Part shown: one piece after another, positions 1 to 5,725 of the stretch
Position numbering within the stretch: position 1 is the stretch's first letter
How the letters are laid out: each line of letters opens with the position of its first letter
Assembly: GCA_013694885.1 (NCBI GenBank)
Contig: JACDBO010000330.1
Coordinates: 1-6,432 of the forward strand
Reading direction: 5' to 3'
Length of the DNA: 6,432 bases
DNA from: Chloroflexia bacterium
GTDB taxonomy: Bacteria; Chloroflexota; Chloroflexia; Thermomicrobiales; UBA6265
Notes under the pieces: model-generated
What the model was told of the DNA's origin: nothing
Databases searched by the model: none
What the model saw: the letters and a program-made list of their open reading frames with translations, nothing else
Position numbers and translations under genes: made by a program

Positions 1-1170
1 GGTGCCGACCATCCAGGTGAGCGTCGTCCGCGCGTTTTTCCACTCCGGTGGCTGAAACGCGGGCACCCCGTCGGAGATCGCCTCGACCCCAGTGAGCGCG
101 GCGCAGCCAGCACTGAAGGCGCGCAGGATCAGGAAGAGACCGACCGCTCCGGAGGTGCCGACCAGCTCTCGCTCCGTCGGTGGCTCGTGGACCGCGAACC
201 CCTCCGACGCGGTGCGGGCGAAGCCGACGGCGATCATCACGAACATGCCGAGCAGGAAGAGGTAGGTCGGCACGGCGAAGATGCTGCCCGACTCGCGGAT
301 GCCACGCAGGTTGACCACCGTCACCAGCGCGATGAAACCGACACCCAGCACGACACGGTTGCCCTGGAGCTCGGGGAGTGCCGAGACCAGCGCCGCGACC
401 CCGGCGGAGATGCTCACCGCGACCGTCAGCAGGTAGCCGAAGAGCAGCGCGGCGGCGGCGGTCAGGGCGGGCAACTCGCCGAGGTTGTCCTTGGCGACGA
501 TGTAGGAGCCGCCGCCCTGGGGATAGGCCTTGATCGTCTGCCGGTAGGAGACGCCGACGATCAGAAGGAGGACGACGATCGCCCCGCCGATCGGCAGGCT
601 GAGGCTGAGCGCGCCGAGACCGGCCACGATCAGGAGGCGCAAGATCTCTTCAGTCGCGTAGGCCACGGAGGAAAGCGCGTCGGAGGAGAGGACGGCCAAC
701 GCCTTGGCTTTGGAGAGGCGTTCGTGGGCGGCGGCGGCGGTGGTGAGCGGGGCACCGATGAGGACGCGCTTGGCCCGCGACCAGGCTTGACCGAATGGGC
801 CGCGGGCTTCGTTCGCCTCCTCGGTGGCGATCAGGTGGCCCGGCCCGACGCGCAGGAACTCCTCGCTGGGCTGCCGTACTACCCGGACGTAGCGGTCGCC
901 CACGTGCGAGCCGCGGAACTGCTGTTTGCCGACGAGGTCGGTGTTGAGCTTGATCCTCTGGGGCCGGGGCGGTTTGACCTTGGCCCGGCGCAACCGGTCG
1001 GAGCGGATGCCCAGCAGGTCCTCACCGGTGGCGACGTCGAGGTCGGGTGGAGCGACCGGGTCGGCGCGCGGGCGGGCGGGCTGGCTGGGTGGCTCGGTTG
1101 GTTTGTCTGGCTGGGATGAGGCCGGGACGTTCGCCGCGCCCGCGGCGCGGTCCTTGTCGCGATCGGCCAT
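1..1170 (-). CDS. KimA/YdaO-like APC superfamily permease, N-terminal 390 residues (partial)
   Basis: An inner-membrane secondary transporter of the APC superfamily. The frame stays open from the ATG at 1170 to the window edge, so the C-terminal part is missing. The ATG follows GGGGAG at good spacing. Residues 1-150 are a hydrophilic tail, rich in Pro/Ala at first and then Arg-rich. The membrane domain begins at RLSKAKALAVLSSDALSS (151-168), continues with YATEEIL (171-177) and has a YPQGGGSY loop (216-223). Hydrophobic segments lie near 156-186, 192-208, 236-258, 273-287, 297-316 and 341-358, followed by ALTGVEAISDG (358-368). These blocks match the Bacillus KimA family, known as K+/H+ symporters inhibited by c-di-AMP. 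D164 and Y171 align with KimA D36 and Y43 as I recall them, but G245 sits where KimA has D117. Substrate is therefore uncertain: K+ or an amino acid. The family call is strong and the substrate call weak. Confidence 0.88.
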   Translation of the reverse strand, partial: MADRDKDRAAGAANVPASSQPDKPTEPPSQPARPRADPVAPPDLDVATGEDLLGIRSDRLRRAKVKPPRPQRIKLNTDLVGKQQFRGSHVGDRYVRVVRQPSEEFLRVGPGHLIATEEANEARGPFGQAWSRAKRVLIGAPLTTAAAAHERLSKAKALAVLSSDALSSVAYATEEILRLLIVAGLGALSLSLPIGGAIVVLLLIVGVSYRQTIKAYPQGGGSYIVAKDNLGELPALTAAAALLFGYLLTVAVSISAGVAALVSALPELQGNRVVLGVGFIALVTVVNLRGIRESGSIFAVPTYLFLLGMFVMIAVGFARTASEGFAVHEPPTERELVGTSGAVGLFLILRAFSAGCAALTGVEAISDGVPAFQPPEWKNARTTLTWMVGT

Positions 1171-1314
1171 CGGTGGTGACTCCCCGGGCCCGTGTGGTCC
1201 GCCGTCGGGGCGACGGTGGGCGCGCGGCCCGCGATCGTTCAGAGTGCTCCATGCCTCGCCCGGTCGGTGTCGCGCCGGTGTGTCCGATCCGCGACGAGGC
1301 GCACACGCCGCCGA

Positions 1315-1343
1315 ATGGTACGCCGTTTCGAGGGTCGCCACAA
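1315..1343 (-). promoter_or_regulatory. Candidate sigma-A-type promoter for the permease
   Basis: Reading the minus strand, TTGTGG (1343-1338) and TACCAT (1320-1315) are separated by exactly 17 nt. Each keeps the most conserved positions of the -35 (TTG) and -10 (TA...T) boxes. An A/T-run lies just upstream (1349-1356). Transcription would start near 1308 and leave a leader of about 138 nt before the ATG at 1170. The match is partial and no other evidence supports it. Confidence 0.35.
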
Positions 1344-1383
1344 CGTAGCAAAAAACGGAGCTTCTGGCGCGAAACCGGCCGTG

Positions 1384-1443
1384 TCACCACCGCGTTGCAG
1401 TGATTGATGGACCGGGACCCCGACGAGGCGAATCACCACCGCG
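1384..1443. repeat. 11-bp direct repeat TCACCACCGCG, two copies
   Basis: TCACCACCGCG occurs at 1384-1394 and again at 1433-1443, 49 bp apart, upstream of the surface-protein gene. A 9-bp version, TCACCACCG, occurs on the minus strand at 1179-1171, next to the permease start codon. The copies could be binding sites for a shared regulator, but they are short, GC-rich and may be chance. Confidence 0.3.
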
Positions 1444-1527
1444 CCGCCGCATCCGAGCGGCGGGCGGAGCGGCGACCCTGCAGACGCTTCGCGGGCGGAT
1501 CCCCGGTGTCGAGCAAGGAGCACGGAG

Positions 1528-3099
1528 ATGACCGACGGGCATCGATGGGGACATGGGGCTGACGGGTTGTCTTTGGCGGACGGTGGGCGAAGCCGTTTCG
1601 TCCGCGCAATGGCGGTGGTGACGCTGGCGCTCGGGTTGCTGGCGTCGTTCGGTGTCGGCGGTGGCGCGGCGCAAGAGGTCGACACCTCGGTCGGGACGCA
1701 GGAGAGCGGGCCGCGCGACAGTGGCCCGGCCACCATCGAGGTCCACCTGGCGGTCTGCGCGGCGGGCTACGCTGGCAACGATTTCTACGCCGACTGCCAC
1801 GGCAACGGAGTCCCCGATGTCGGTGTCGCCCTGCAATCGGCGGCGGGGGTCGACCTGAGCGACATCACCGAGGTCGTGACCAGCCCTGGTCCGGGTGTCG
1901 CCGCCGTCGGCGAGCTGCCCGCCGGCGAGTACACGGTCACGATCGACATCCCCGGCGACAACAACACATTCGAGTCCTACTGCGCACAGGGCGACGAGAC
2001 CTTCGTGCCGGTGACACCGGAGGACGACAAGACCGCCACGTTCACGCTTGGCGCCGGTCAGCTCGTCGTCTGCGACTTCTACGTTATTCCGGCCGACCAG
2101 GGGCAGCCCGACGGTACGGCCCGCATCGACCTCGACGTGCTCGCCTGCCCCGTGGGCCAAGGCTACGATTCGGACGCCGTCGATGCCGACGGCTTCGCCA
2201 CAGGCTGCACCGAGGCGGTCGTGGATGTCGGCTTCACGCTCACCGATCAGGGTGGCAACGAGCGGACGGCCCGGAGCGATGCGGCCGGAGCGGTGAGCTT
2301 CGGCGACCTGCCGCCGGGGACGTATCGACTGGTCAGCGAGGTGCCGGGCGAGTTCGCGCGGGAGTACCCATTCTGCACGGTGGACGGCGACATCTATCAG
2401 AATGGCTTCGACAGCACCGAGACCGCGACATTCGCGGACCTGACGACGGAGCAGATTACCTGCGATTGGTACATCGTGCCGGAGGACTTGCGGGGCGCGA
2501 GCGCATCGCTGACGGTTCACCTCGGGGTGTGCCCGGTCGGCTACGACGGCGAAAATGCCTTCGCTGATTGCCACGACGAAGGCATCGCGGACCAGGAATT
2601 CTTCATTGAAGGGGCGGATGGCGAGACGCGGACGGCGACGACCAGCCTGCCGGCGACGCCCGGCCCGGGTGTCGCCAGGTTCGGTGAGCTGCTGGGCGGC
2701 GACTACTCGCTCTTCGGCGGCCCACCGGGCGACTTCGTCGACATCCGGGTCGGCTGCACCGTCGACGCCACCGATGCGCGCCTCGACATCTCGGTTGCCG
2801 ACGGCCGGGCGGCGCTGACGATCGACGACGGGCAGGCGGTGACGTGCGACTGGTACGCCATCCCCGAGGATCAGTCCGGGCTCGTGCCGACCGCGGTGTC
2901 GACGCAACCGGCGCTGACGGTGACCACGCTGCCGAGCACCGGCGCGGGCGTACACGGCGAGCCGGGTGCGGGGAGCGGTCCCGGTTGGCCGGGTTGGAGC
3001 CTGATGCTGGCCGGTTTGGCGGCATCGCTGGTCGTTCTGATGCGGGTTGCCGAGCAAGCGCGCAATGCCCGCTGGGCCGAGCGGGTGATCCGATGTTAG
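1528..3099 (+). CDS. LPXTG surface protein with three four-cysteine modules
   Basis: An exported, probably sortase-anchored surface protein of 523 aa. The start is supported by AAGGAG (1515-1520) 7 nt before the ATG. A signal peptide covers about residues 22-48: Arg-containing n-region, hydrophobic core around 29-44, and an AAQ cleavage region. The body has three tandem modules of about 120 residues (68-190, 196-320, 324-448). Each begins with a V/A-C-x2-G-Y-like block and ends in CDWY.IP.D or CDFYVIPAD. Each has four cysteines (C77/90/152/182, C207/227/283/312, C335/348/410/440) and a central G(E/D)LP.G.Y-like block typical of SpaA/prealbumin-like beta-sandwiches. A Pro/Thr linker leads to LPSTG (468-472), a Gly/Pro spacer, a hydrophobic helix (about 490-507) and an Arg-containing tail, the standard sorting-signal order. 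The next gene is a sortase, the likely partner. The Ig/prealbumin-like fold and the role in adhesion or envelope structure are inferred. I do not recognise a named orthologue. Confidence 0.87.
   Translation: MTDGHRWGHGADGLSLADGGRSRFVRAMAVVTLALGLLASFGVGGGAAQEVDTSVGTQESGPRDSGPATIEVHLAVCAAGYAGNDFYADCHGNGVPDVGVALQSAAGVDLSDITEVVTSPGPGVAAVGELPAGEYTVTIDIPGDNNTFESYCAQGDETFVPVTPEDDKTATFTLGAGQLVVCDFYVIPADQGQPDGTARIDLDVLACPVGQGYDSDAVDADGFATGCTEAVVDVGFTLTDQGGNERTARSDAAGAVSFGDLPPGTYRLVSEVPGEFAREYPFCTVDGDIYQNGFDSTETATFADLTTEQITCDWYIVPEDLRGASASLTVHLGVCPVGYDGENAFADCHDEGIADQEFFIEGADGETRTATTSLPATPGPGVARFGELLGGDYSLFGGPPGDFVDIRVGCTVDATDARLDISVADGRAALTIDDGQAVTCDWYAIPEDQSGLVPTAVSTQPALTVTTLPSTGAGVHGEPGAGSGPGWPGWSLMLAGLAASLVVLMRVAEQARNARWAERVIRC
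1729..2871 (+). repeat. Three tandem four-cysteine protein modules
   Basis: Three copies of one protein module are encoded back to back inside the surface-protein gene. Spacing between cysteines 1 and 2 is 12, 19 and 12 intervening residues. Between cysteines 3 and 4 it is 29, 28 and 29. Modules 1 and 3 are closest to each other: both have a GY.G..(F)...DCH block and a SPGPGVA or TPGPGVA segment. Module 2 has a longer first loop and lacks that segment. Every module ends with a C-D-(F/W)-Y-x-I/V-P block. The regular spacing suggests two conserved disulfides per module. Confidence 0.8.
2929..3096 (+). other. Cell-wall sorting signal (LPSTG, TM helix, charged tail)
   Basis: The C-terminus of the surface protein reads LPSTG (residues 468-472), then about 17 Gly/Pro-rich residues, a hydrophobic stretch from W490 to about L504, and a tail with five arginines ending in Cys. 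A sortase would cleave between T471 and G472. The spacer between motif and helix is longer than in many Firmicutes signals. Confidence 0.85.
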
Positions 3100-3109
3100 C
3101 CCGTTCGGC
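3076..3109 (+). terminator. Possible hairpin terminator overlapping the surface-protein stop codon
   Basis: GCCGAGCGGG (3076-3085) can pair with CCCGTTCGGC (3100-3109) over 10 bp with one G-U pair. The 14-nt loop contains the TAG stop. No U-tract follows, only a weakly AT-rich GTATTAATG. It could reduce read-through into the sortase gene, which has its own promoter candidate, or it may have no terminator role. Confidence 0.3.
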
Positions 3110-3154
3110 GTAGGTATTAATGTGGGTCGCGTCGGGTGGATGCGGCCCGCGGCG

Positions 3155-3163
3155 TGGTATCAT
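3155..3163 (+). promoter_or_regulatory. Extended -10 promoter candidate for the sortase gene
   Basis: TGGTATCAT is a TGn extended -10 element followed by TATCAT, one mismatch from TATAAT. No good -35 box lies 16-18 nt upstream, as is allowed for extended -10 promoters. Transcription would begin near 3170 and give a leader of about 45 nt to the ATG at 3215. The sortase may therefore be transcribed independently of, or in addition to, read-through from the surface-protein gene. Confidence 0.45.
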
Positions 3164-3214
3164 GGCGGGTGGATTTATCTTTAACGTCCATGCGCCCAAC
3201 GGAGTATTCAAACG

Positions 3215-4123
3215 ATGCGGAGAAGCGTGCAACGAATCGGACAAATCGCGCTGCCGGTAGCCGCGACGGTGATCGTGGTCCTGGCCTTGTCGGTCGGGGT
3301 CACGGCCAGCCCCGGTGGGTTTCCTGGCTTCACGATCGATGGCTCGGACGACCTCAAGGCTGGGCCGCTCGGGCTCAACCGGCAGGCAGTCGAGGGAGAG
3401 GTTCCGGTCGCGATCCAGATCCCCGACGCGACGGTCGACGCCGAGGTCGAGCTCAACCAGATCGTCGATGGGGTGATGCAGGACCCGAGCGGTCCGTGGG
3501 TGGTCTCCTGGTACGAGGAGACGGCCAAGGCCGGCGATGACAGCAACGCGGTGATGTCCGGGCACGTCGACTACTGGGACGTGGGACCGGCGGTCTTCTA
3601 CACGGTCGGCCAACTCCAGGCGGGTTCCCCGATTGAAGTGGCCGGGGACGACGGCAGCGTCTACACCTACGAAGTCGAGTGGGTGGACACGTTCGCGCTC
3701 GCCGAACTCACGCCGGAGACGATCACCGATCTGGTCGGCCCGACCGATTACCCGGCGCTGACGCTGATCACCTGCGGTGGTGACTTCGACCGCGCGGCCG
3801 GCGAGTACCTCTCGCGGACCATCGTCCGCGGGCGGCTGGTCGATACCGAGGACGCTGGCCAGGCCGACGACGAGGCGGCGGACGACCAGGGCGCCAGCGG
3901 CGCGCTCGGTGCGAACACCACGGCGGCGGTGGTCGAAGACGGTCTGAACATGCGTGCGGACCCGAGCACCGATGGCGACGTCGTGACCAAGCTGAACTCC
4001 GGCGACGAGGTCACGATCACCGGTGAGGCGGTCGAGGCCGAAGGCTATGTCTGGTGGCCGGTCGAAACCGCCGACGGCGAGACCGGCTGGGTCGTCGAGG
4101 ATTTCCTCGAAGCGACCGGCTAG
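3215..4123 (+). CDS. Class F-type sortase with C-terminal bacterial SH3 domain
   Basis: A membrane-anchored cysteine transpeptidase that would cleave an LPXTG-type signal and transfer the protein to an envelope nucleophile. It has 302 aa. GGAG (3201-3204) lies 10 nt before the ATG, slightly far but usable. Residues 8-31 form an N-terminal signal anchor. The catalytic domain spans about 60-210. The His is in SGHVDY (H117), the Cys in TLITCGGDFD (C187) and the likely Arg is R201 in YLSRTIV, 14 residues after the Cys as expected for sortases. The GPAVFYTVGQLQ block and TLITCGG..D fit class F sortases best; class D or E is less likely. After an acidic linker (210-235), residues 237-300 look like an SH3_3-type domain (GLNMRADPS, V..L..GDEV, W..V....G..GWV). 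Such a domain often binds cell-wall peptides. The adjacent LPSTG protein is the probable substrate. The sortase fold is confident, the class assignment moderate. Confidence 0.92.
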   Translation: MRRSVQRIGQIALPVAATVIVVLALSVGVTASPGGFPGFTIDGSDDLKAGPLGLNRQAVEGEVPVAIQIPDATVDAEVELNQIVDGVMQDPSGPWVVSWYEETAKAGDDSNAVMSGHVDYWDVGPAVFYTVGQLQAGSPIEVAGDDGSVYTYEVEWVDTFALAELTPETITDLVGPTDYPALTLITCGGDFDRAAGEYLSRTIVRGRLVDTEDAGQADDEAADDQGASGALGANTTAAVVEDGLNMRADPSTDGDVVTKLNSGDEVTITGEAVEAEGYVWWPVETADGETGWVVEDFLEATG

Positions 4124-4151
4124 CCACCGCGGCCGCATCAATCATCTGGAC

Positions 4152-4195
4152 TGAGACGAACCCCGGCACACCCGCGCCGGGGTTCGTCGGTCTCA
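4152..4195. terminator. Strong hairpin between convergent genes, likely bidirectional terminator
   Basis: GACGAACCCCGGC (4155-4167) and GCCGGGGTTCGTC (4176-4188) form a perfect 13-bp stem with an 8-nt loop. Outer TGAGAC (4152-4157) and GTCTCA (4190-4195) offer an alternative outer pairing. The element lies 28 nt after the sortase stop and about 60 nt after the fic stop on the other strand. It has no U-tract on either side, which is common for terminators in GC-rich genomes. Its position and symmetry suit termination of both genes. Confidence 0.7.
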
Positions 4196-4255
4196 AGACG
4201 AGCAGGATGTGGGTATGCGCGAGGTCTTGTCGTCCCACAGGCTGTGCGGCGCGGG

Positions 4256-5458
4256 TTACGGTTCAGCGCCTGACTCCGTCGTCTGCACGAGTGTTGCCTG
4301 GCCCGCTAACGACTCAGGCTCCTGGAACAGCCGCCAATAGGGCGTGTAGCGATAGACGCGGTCGCGCTGGCGTCCGGTGATTTCGTCGACGAACCCAAGC
4401 CCTGCCAGGCGGTCGAGGAGCCGGCTTGCCGTCGCGTGAGCGACGTCCAGGAGGCTACTGACGAGCTTGATATTGACGAGCGGTCGCTGGAAGAGCACGT
4501 CGAGGAGTCGTAGTTCGTTCGACCCGAGTCCGAACTCCTGGAGCAGTGAGCGATGTTCCTCCCGGAGCCTGACAATCGCTCGGGCGGTTTCGGTCGCCTC
4601 CTCAGCCGTCTCGGCCACGCCGCGGAGGAAAAAGCGCAGCCAACCCTCCCAGTTGCCTTCGTTGCGTACTGCCATCAGCCGATCGTAGTACTCGGCGTGG
4701 TGATACTTCAAGTAGGTGCTCAAGTAGAGCAGCGGTCGGTGGAGGATGCCCTGGTGGACAAGTAGAAACGTGATCAGCAGACGCCCGACGCGTCCGTTGC
4801 CGTCGAGAAAGGGATGGATGGTTTCGAACTGGACATGAGCGAGACCGCATTGGACAAGTGCGGGGAGATCTCGAGATTCGTGCAAAAACTGCTCAAAGTT
4901 GGCGAGTGCCTGAGTCATCTCGTGGACAGGCGGTGGCACAAAGGTCGCACGGGCGAGCGGAACCCGACCCAGCCCAATCCAGTTCTGGGATGTGCGGAAC
5001 TCGCCGGGTGTCCTGTCCGCGCCACGGACACCCTGGAGCAGCTTAGCATGAATCTCCCGGATAAGCCGTAGCGACAATGGGAGTGAGCCCAGACGATCGA
5101 GCCCGTAGTTCATCGCTCGAACATAGTTCACGACCTCTTCCACGTCGTCCGGCAGGTCACGCGTCCGGGGATCAAGCTCAAACGCAAGCACATCCTCGAG
5201 CGTGCTCTGCGTCCCCTCAATCTGTGAGCTGTCGACCGCCTCGCGACGAACATACATAGCCAGGAACAGATCGGGATTTGGAAGAATCTCGGCAATTCCA
5301 TCGAGTCTCCCGATTGCTTGGTCCGCGCGAGAGAGGAGCGAAGTCCCCGATTGGTCAAGATGCACTGGTGGGTCGGGGGGCAAAGGGGCGGGAATGAACG
5401 CGCGGTAGCCGGCCGGTTGTTGCACATAGCGACCGGTTCGTGAAATATCCCGACTCAT
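4256..5458 (-). CDS. fic: Fic domain protein (probable protein AMP-transferase) with winged-helix-like C-terminus
   Basis: A soluble cytoplasmic protein of 400 aa expected to move AMP, or another nucleotide, from a nucleotide donor to protein hydroxyl groups. AGGAGG lies 4 nt before the ATG at 5458. Order: an N-terminal helical region with the inhibitory motif S77-S78-Q-I-E81-G82, matching (S/T)xxxE(G/N) of class II Fic proteins, whose Glu blocks ATP binding; the flap region around 171-181; and the complete active-site motif HPFLDGNGRVGR (215-226) with catalytic H215, D219, N221, R223 and R226. Residues about 312-376 resemble a winged helix (LVNIKLVSSLLDVAHATASRL spans 327-347, then a wing GRQRDRVYRY). 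This architecture matches stand-alone Fic proteins such as Shewanella SoFic. No antitoxin gene is adjacent, as expected when inhibition is built in. G+C is lower than in the flanking genes (4681-4740 has 32 of 60 against 41 of 60 at 3901-3960), so it may be an acquired gene. The target is unknown. Confidence 0.95.
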   Translation of the reverse strand: MSRDISRTGRYVQQPAGYRAFIPAPLPPDPPVHLDQSGTSLLSRADQAIGRLDGIAEILPNPDLFLAMYVRREAVDSSQIEGTQSTLEDVLAFELDPRTRDLPDDVEEVVNYVRAMNYGLDRLGSLPLSLRLIREIHAKLLQGVRGADRTPGEFRTSQNWIGLGRVPLARATFVPPPVHEMTQALANFEQFLHESRDLPALVQCGLAHVQFETIHPFLDGNGRVGRLLITFLLVHQGILHRPLLYLSTYLKYHHAEYYDRLMAVRNEGNWEGWLRFFLRGVAETAEEATETARAIVRLREEHRSLLQEFGLGSNELRLLDVLFQRPLVNIKLVSSLLDVAHATASRLLDRLAGLGFVDEITGRQRDRVYRYTPYWRLFQEPESLAGQATLVQTTESGAEP

Positions 5459-5492
5459 ATGCCCTCCTTATCTCCATGCGTGAACGCTAGCG

Positions 5493-5503
5493 GGCGTAAC
5501 GCC
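5493..5503. promoter_or_regulatory. Inverted repeat GGCGTAACGCC, possible fic operator
   Basis: GGCGT-A-ACGCC is a perfect 5+1+5 dyad placed just downstream of the fic -10 candidate (5511-5516), at or near the expected start of transcription. A repressor bound here would block fic. Pairing hardly extends further outward. The winged-helix-like domain of Fic itself makes autoregulation conceivable, but nothing in the sequence proves it. Confidence 0.25.
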
Positions 5504-5506
5504 GGT

Positions 5507-5535
5507 TGCTATTTTACTTTATGCCCAAATATGAA
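5507..5535 (+). promoter_or_regulatory. Candidate promoter for the ferritin-like gene
   Basis: TTGCTA (5507-5512) and TATGAA (5530-5535) are 17 nt apart on the plus strand, in the same AT-rich patch that carries the fic promoter candidate. If used, it gives a leader of about 185 nt that includes the 30-bp palindrome. The two overlapping divergent promoters would compete for polymerase. Confidence 0.3.
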
Positions 5536-5540
5536 AATAA
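5511..5540 (-). promoter_or_regulatory. Candidate promoter for fic
   Basis: On the minus strand the -10 candidate is TAAAAT (5516-5511), five of six matches to consensus. Upstream, TTATTT (5540-5535, spacer 18) or TTTTCA (5537-5532, spacer 15) could serve as the -35. The patch is strikingly AT-rich in a GC-rich window. The leader to the fic ATG would be about 45 nt. Confidence 0.45.
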
Positions 5541-5673
5541 CGGAGCACGCGACGGCGAGATATGTTCATGGCCGAATGCTCGTCGTCTGACGGTACATGA
5601 TCCGGCAGGCGCGCCGGTGCGTTCTTCTGGTTAGCGGGTGGTCCGGTTCTGATGCCGTTGACCGCTTTTAGGC

Positions 5674-5703
5674 GCACGGTCGCCATCGCGATGGCGACCG
5701 TGC
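5674..5703. repeat. Perfect 30-bp palindrome upstream of the ferritin-like gene
   Basis: The left half GCACGGTCGCCATCG (5674-5688) is followed without a gap by its exact reverse complement (5689-5703). The symmetry stops beyond 30 bp. It ends 22 bp before the ferritin-like ATG and 10 bp before its Shine-Dalgarno sequence. In DNA it is an ideal dyad operator. In RNA it would fold as a 13-bp stem with a CGCG loop. No U-tract follows on either strand, so a standard terminator is less likely. Confidence 0.9.
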
Positions 5704-5725
5704 ATACAGACTCGGAGGACAAGCG

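Larger units (their letters stand above)
1171..1527. other. Divergent intergenic region, permease / surface protein
   Basis: This 357-bp region separates two divergently transcribed genes. It holds a candidate permease promoter (1315-1343, minus strand), an 11-bp direct repeat (1384-1394 and 1433-1443), and a 7-bp GC hairpin CCGCCGC/GCGGCGG (1444-1450 with 1457-1463) in the leader of the surface protein. I saw no convincing plus-strand promoter. KimA genes in Firmicutes often carry a c-di-AMP riboswitch, but none of its conserved blocks are visible on the minus strand here. The open frames crossing the region have no Shine-Dalgarno-supported start and look like GC-rich noise. Confidence 0.6.
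5459..5725. other. Divergent intergenic region, fic / ferritin-like gene
   Basis: This 267-bp region contains an AT-rich patch (5507-5540) with promoter-like boxes on both strands, a short inverted repeat near the expected fic start point (5493-5503), and a perfect 30-bp palindrome (5674-5703). Between about 5541 and 5673 I see nothing I can name. A minus-strand open frame crosses the region but has no recognisable ribosome site or family features. Confidence 0.6.

Noticed and set aside
187..1119. 310-aa open frame on the plus strand
   Set aside because: It is antisense to the permease, whose minus-strand translation shows clear family motifs. The plus-strand product is a low-complexity Asp/Glu/Gly/Arg mix typical of GC-rich shadow frames.
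1171..1500. c-di-AMP (ydaO-type) riboswitch upstream of the KimA-like gene
   Set aside because: Expected from Firmicutes kimA regulation, but I could not find the conserved GGGGGAACC, GGGGUGAAUC or CCGUCAGCUAACC blocks in the leader on the minus strand.
1384..3057. 557-aa open frame on the minus strand
   Set aside because: It lies opposite the surface-protein gene, is Arg/Asp/Val-rich without recognisable motifs, and has no Shine-Dalgarno support.
2603..4141. 512-aa open frame on the minus strand
   Set aside because: It spans two plus-strand genes and the gap between them, and its composition is that of a shadow. The sortase on the other strand is unmistakable.
4256..5458. Fic-Phd/Doc-style toxin-antitoxin pair
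   Set aside because: No small antitoxin gene is adjacent, and the protein carries its own N-terminal inhibitory motif, as in stand-alone class II Fic proteins.
5674..5703. Rho-independent terminator for fic or the ferritin-like gene
   Set aside because: The palindrome has no T-run on either strand and lies upstream of both genes, so a terminator role is not supported.
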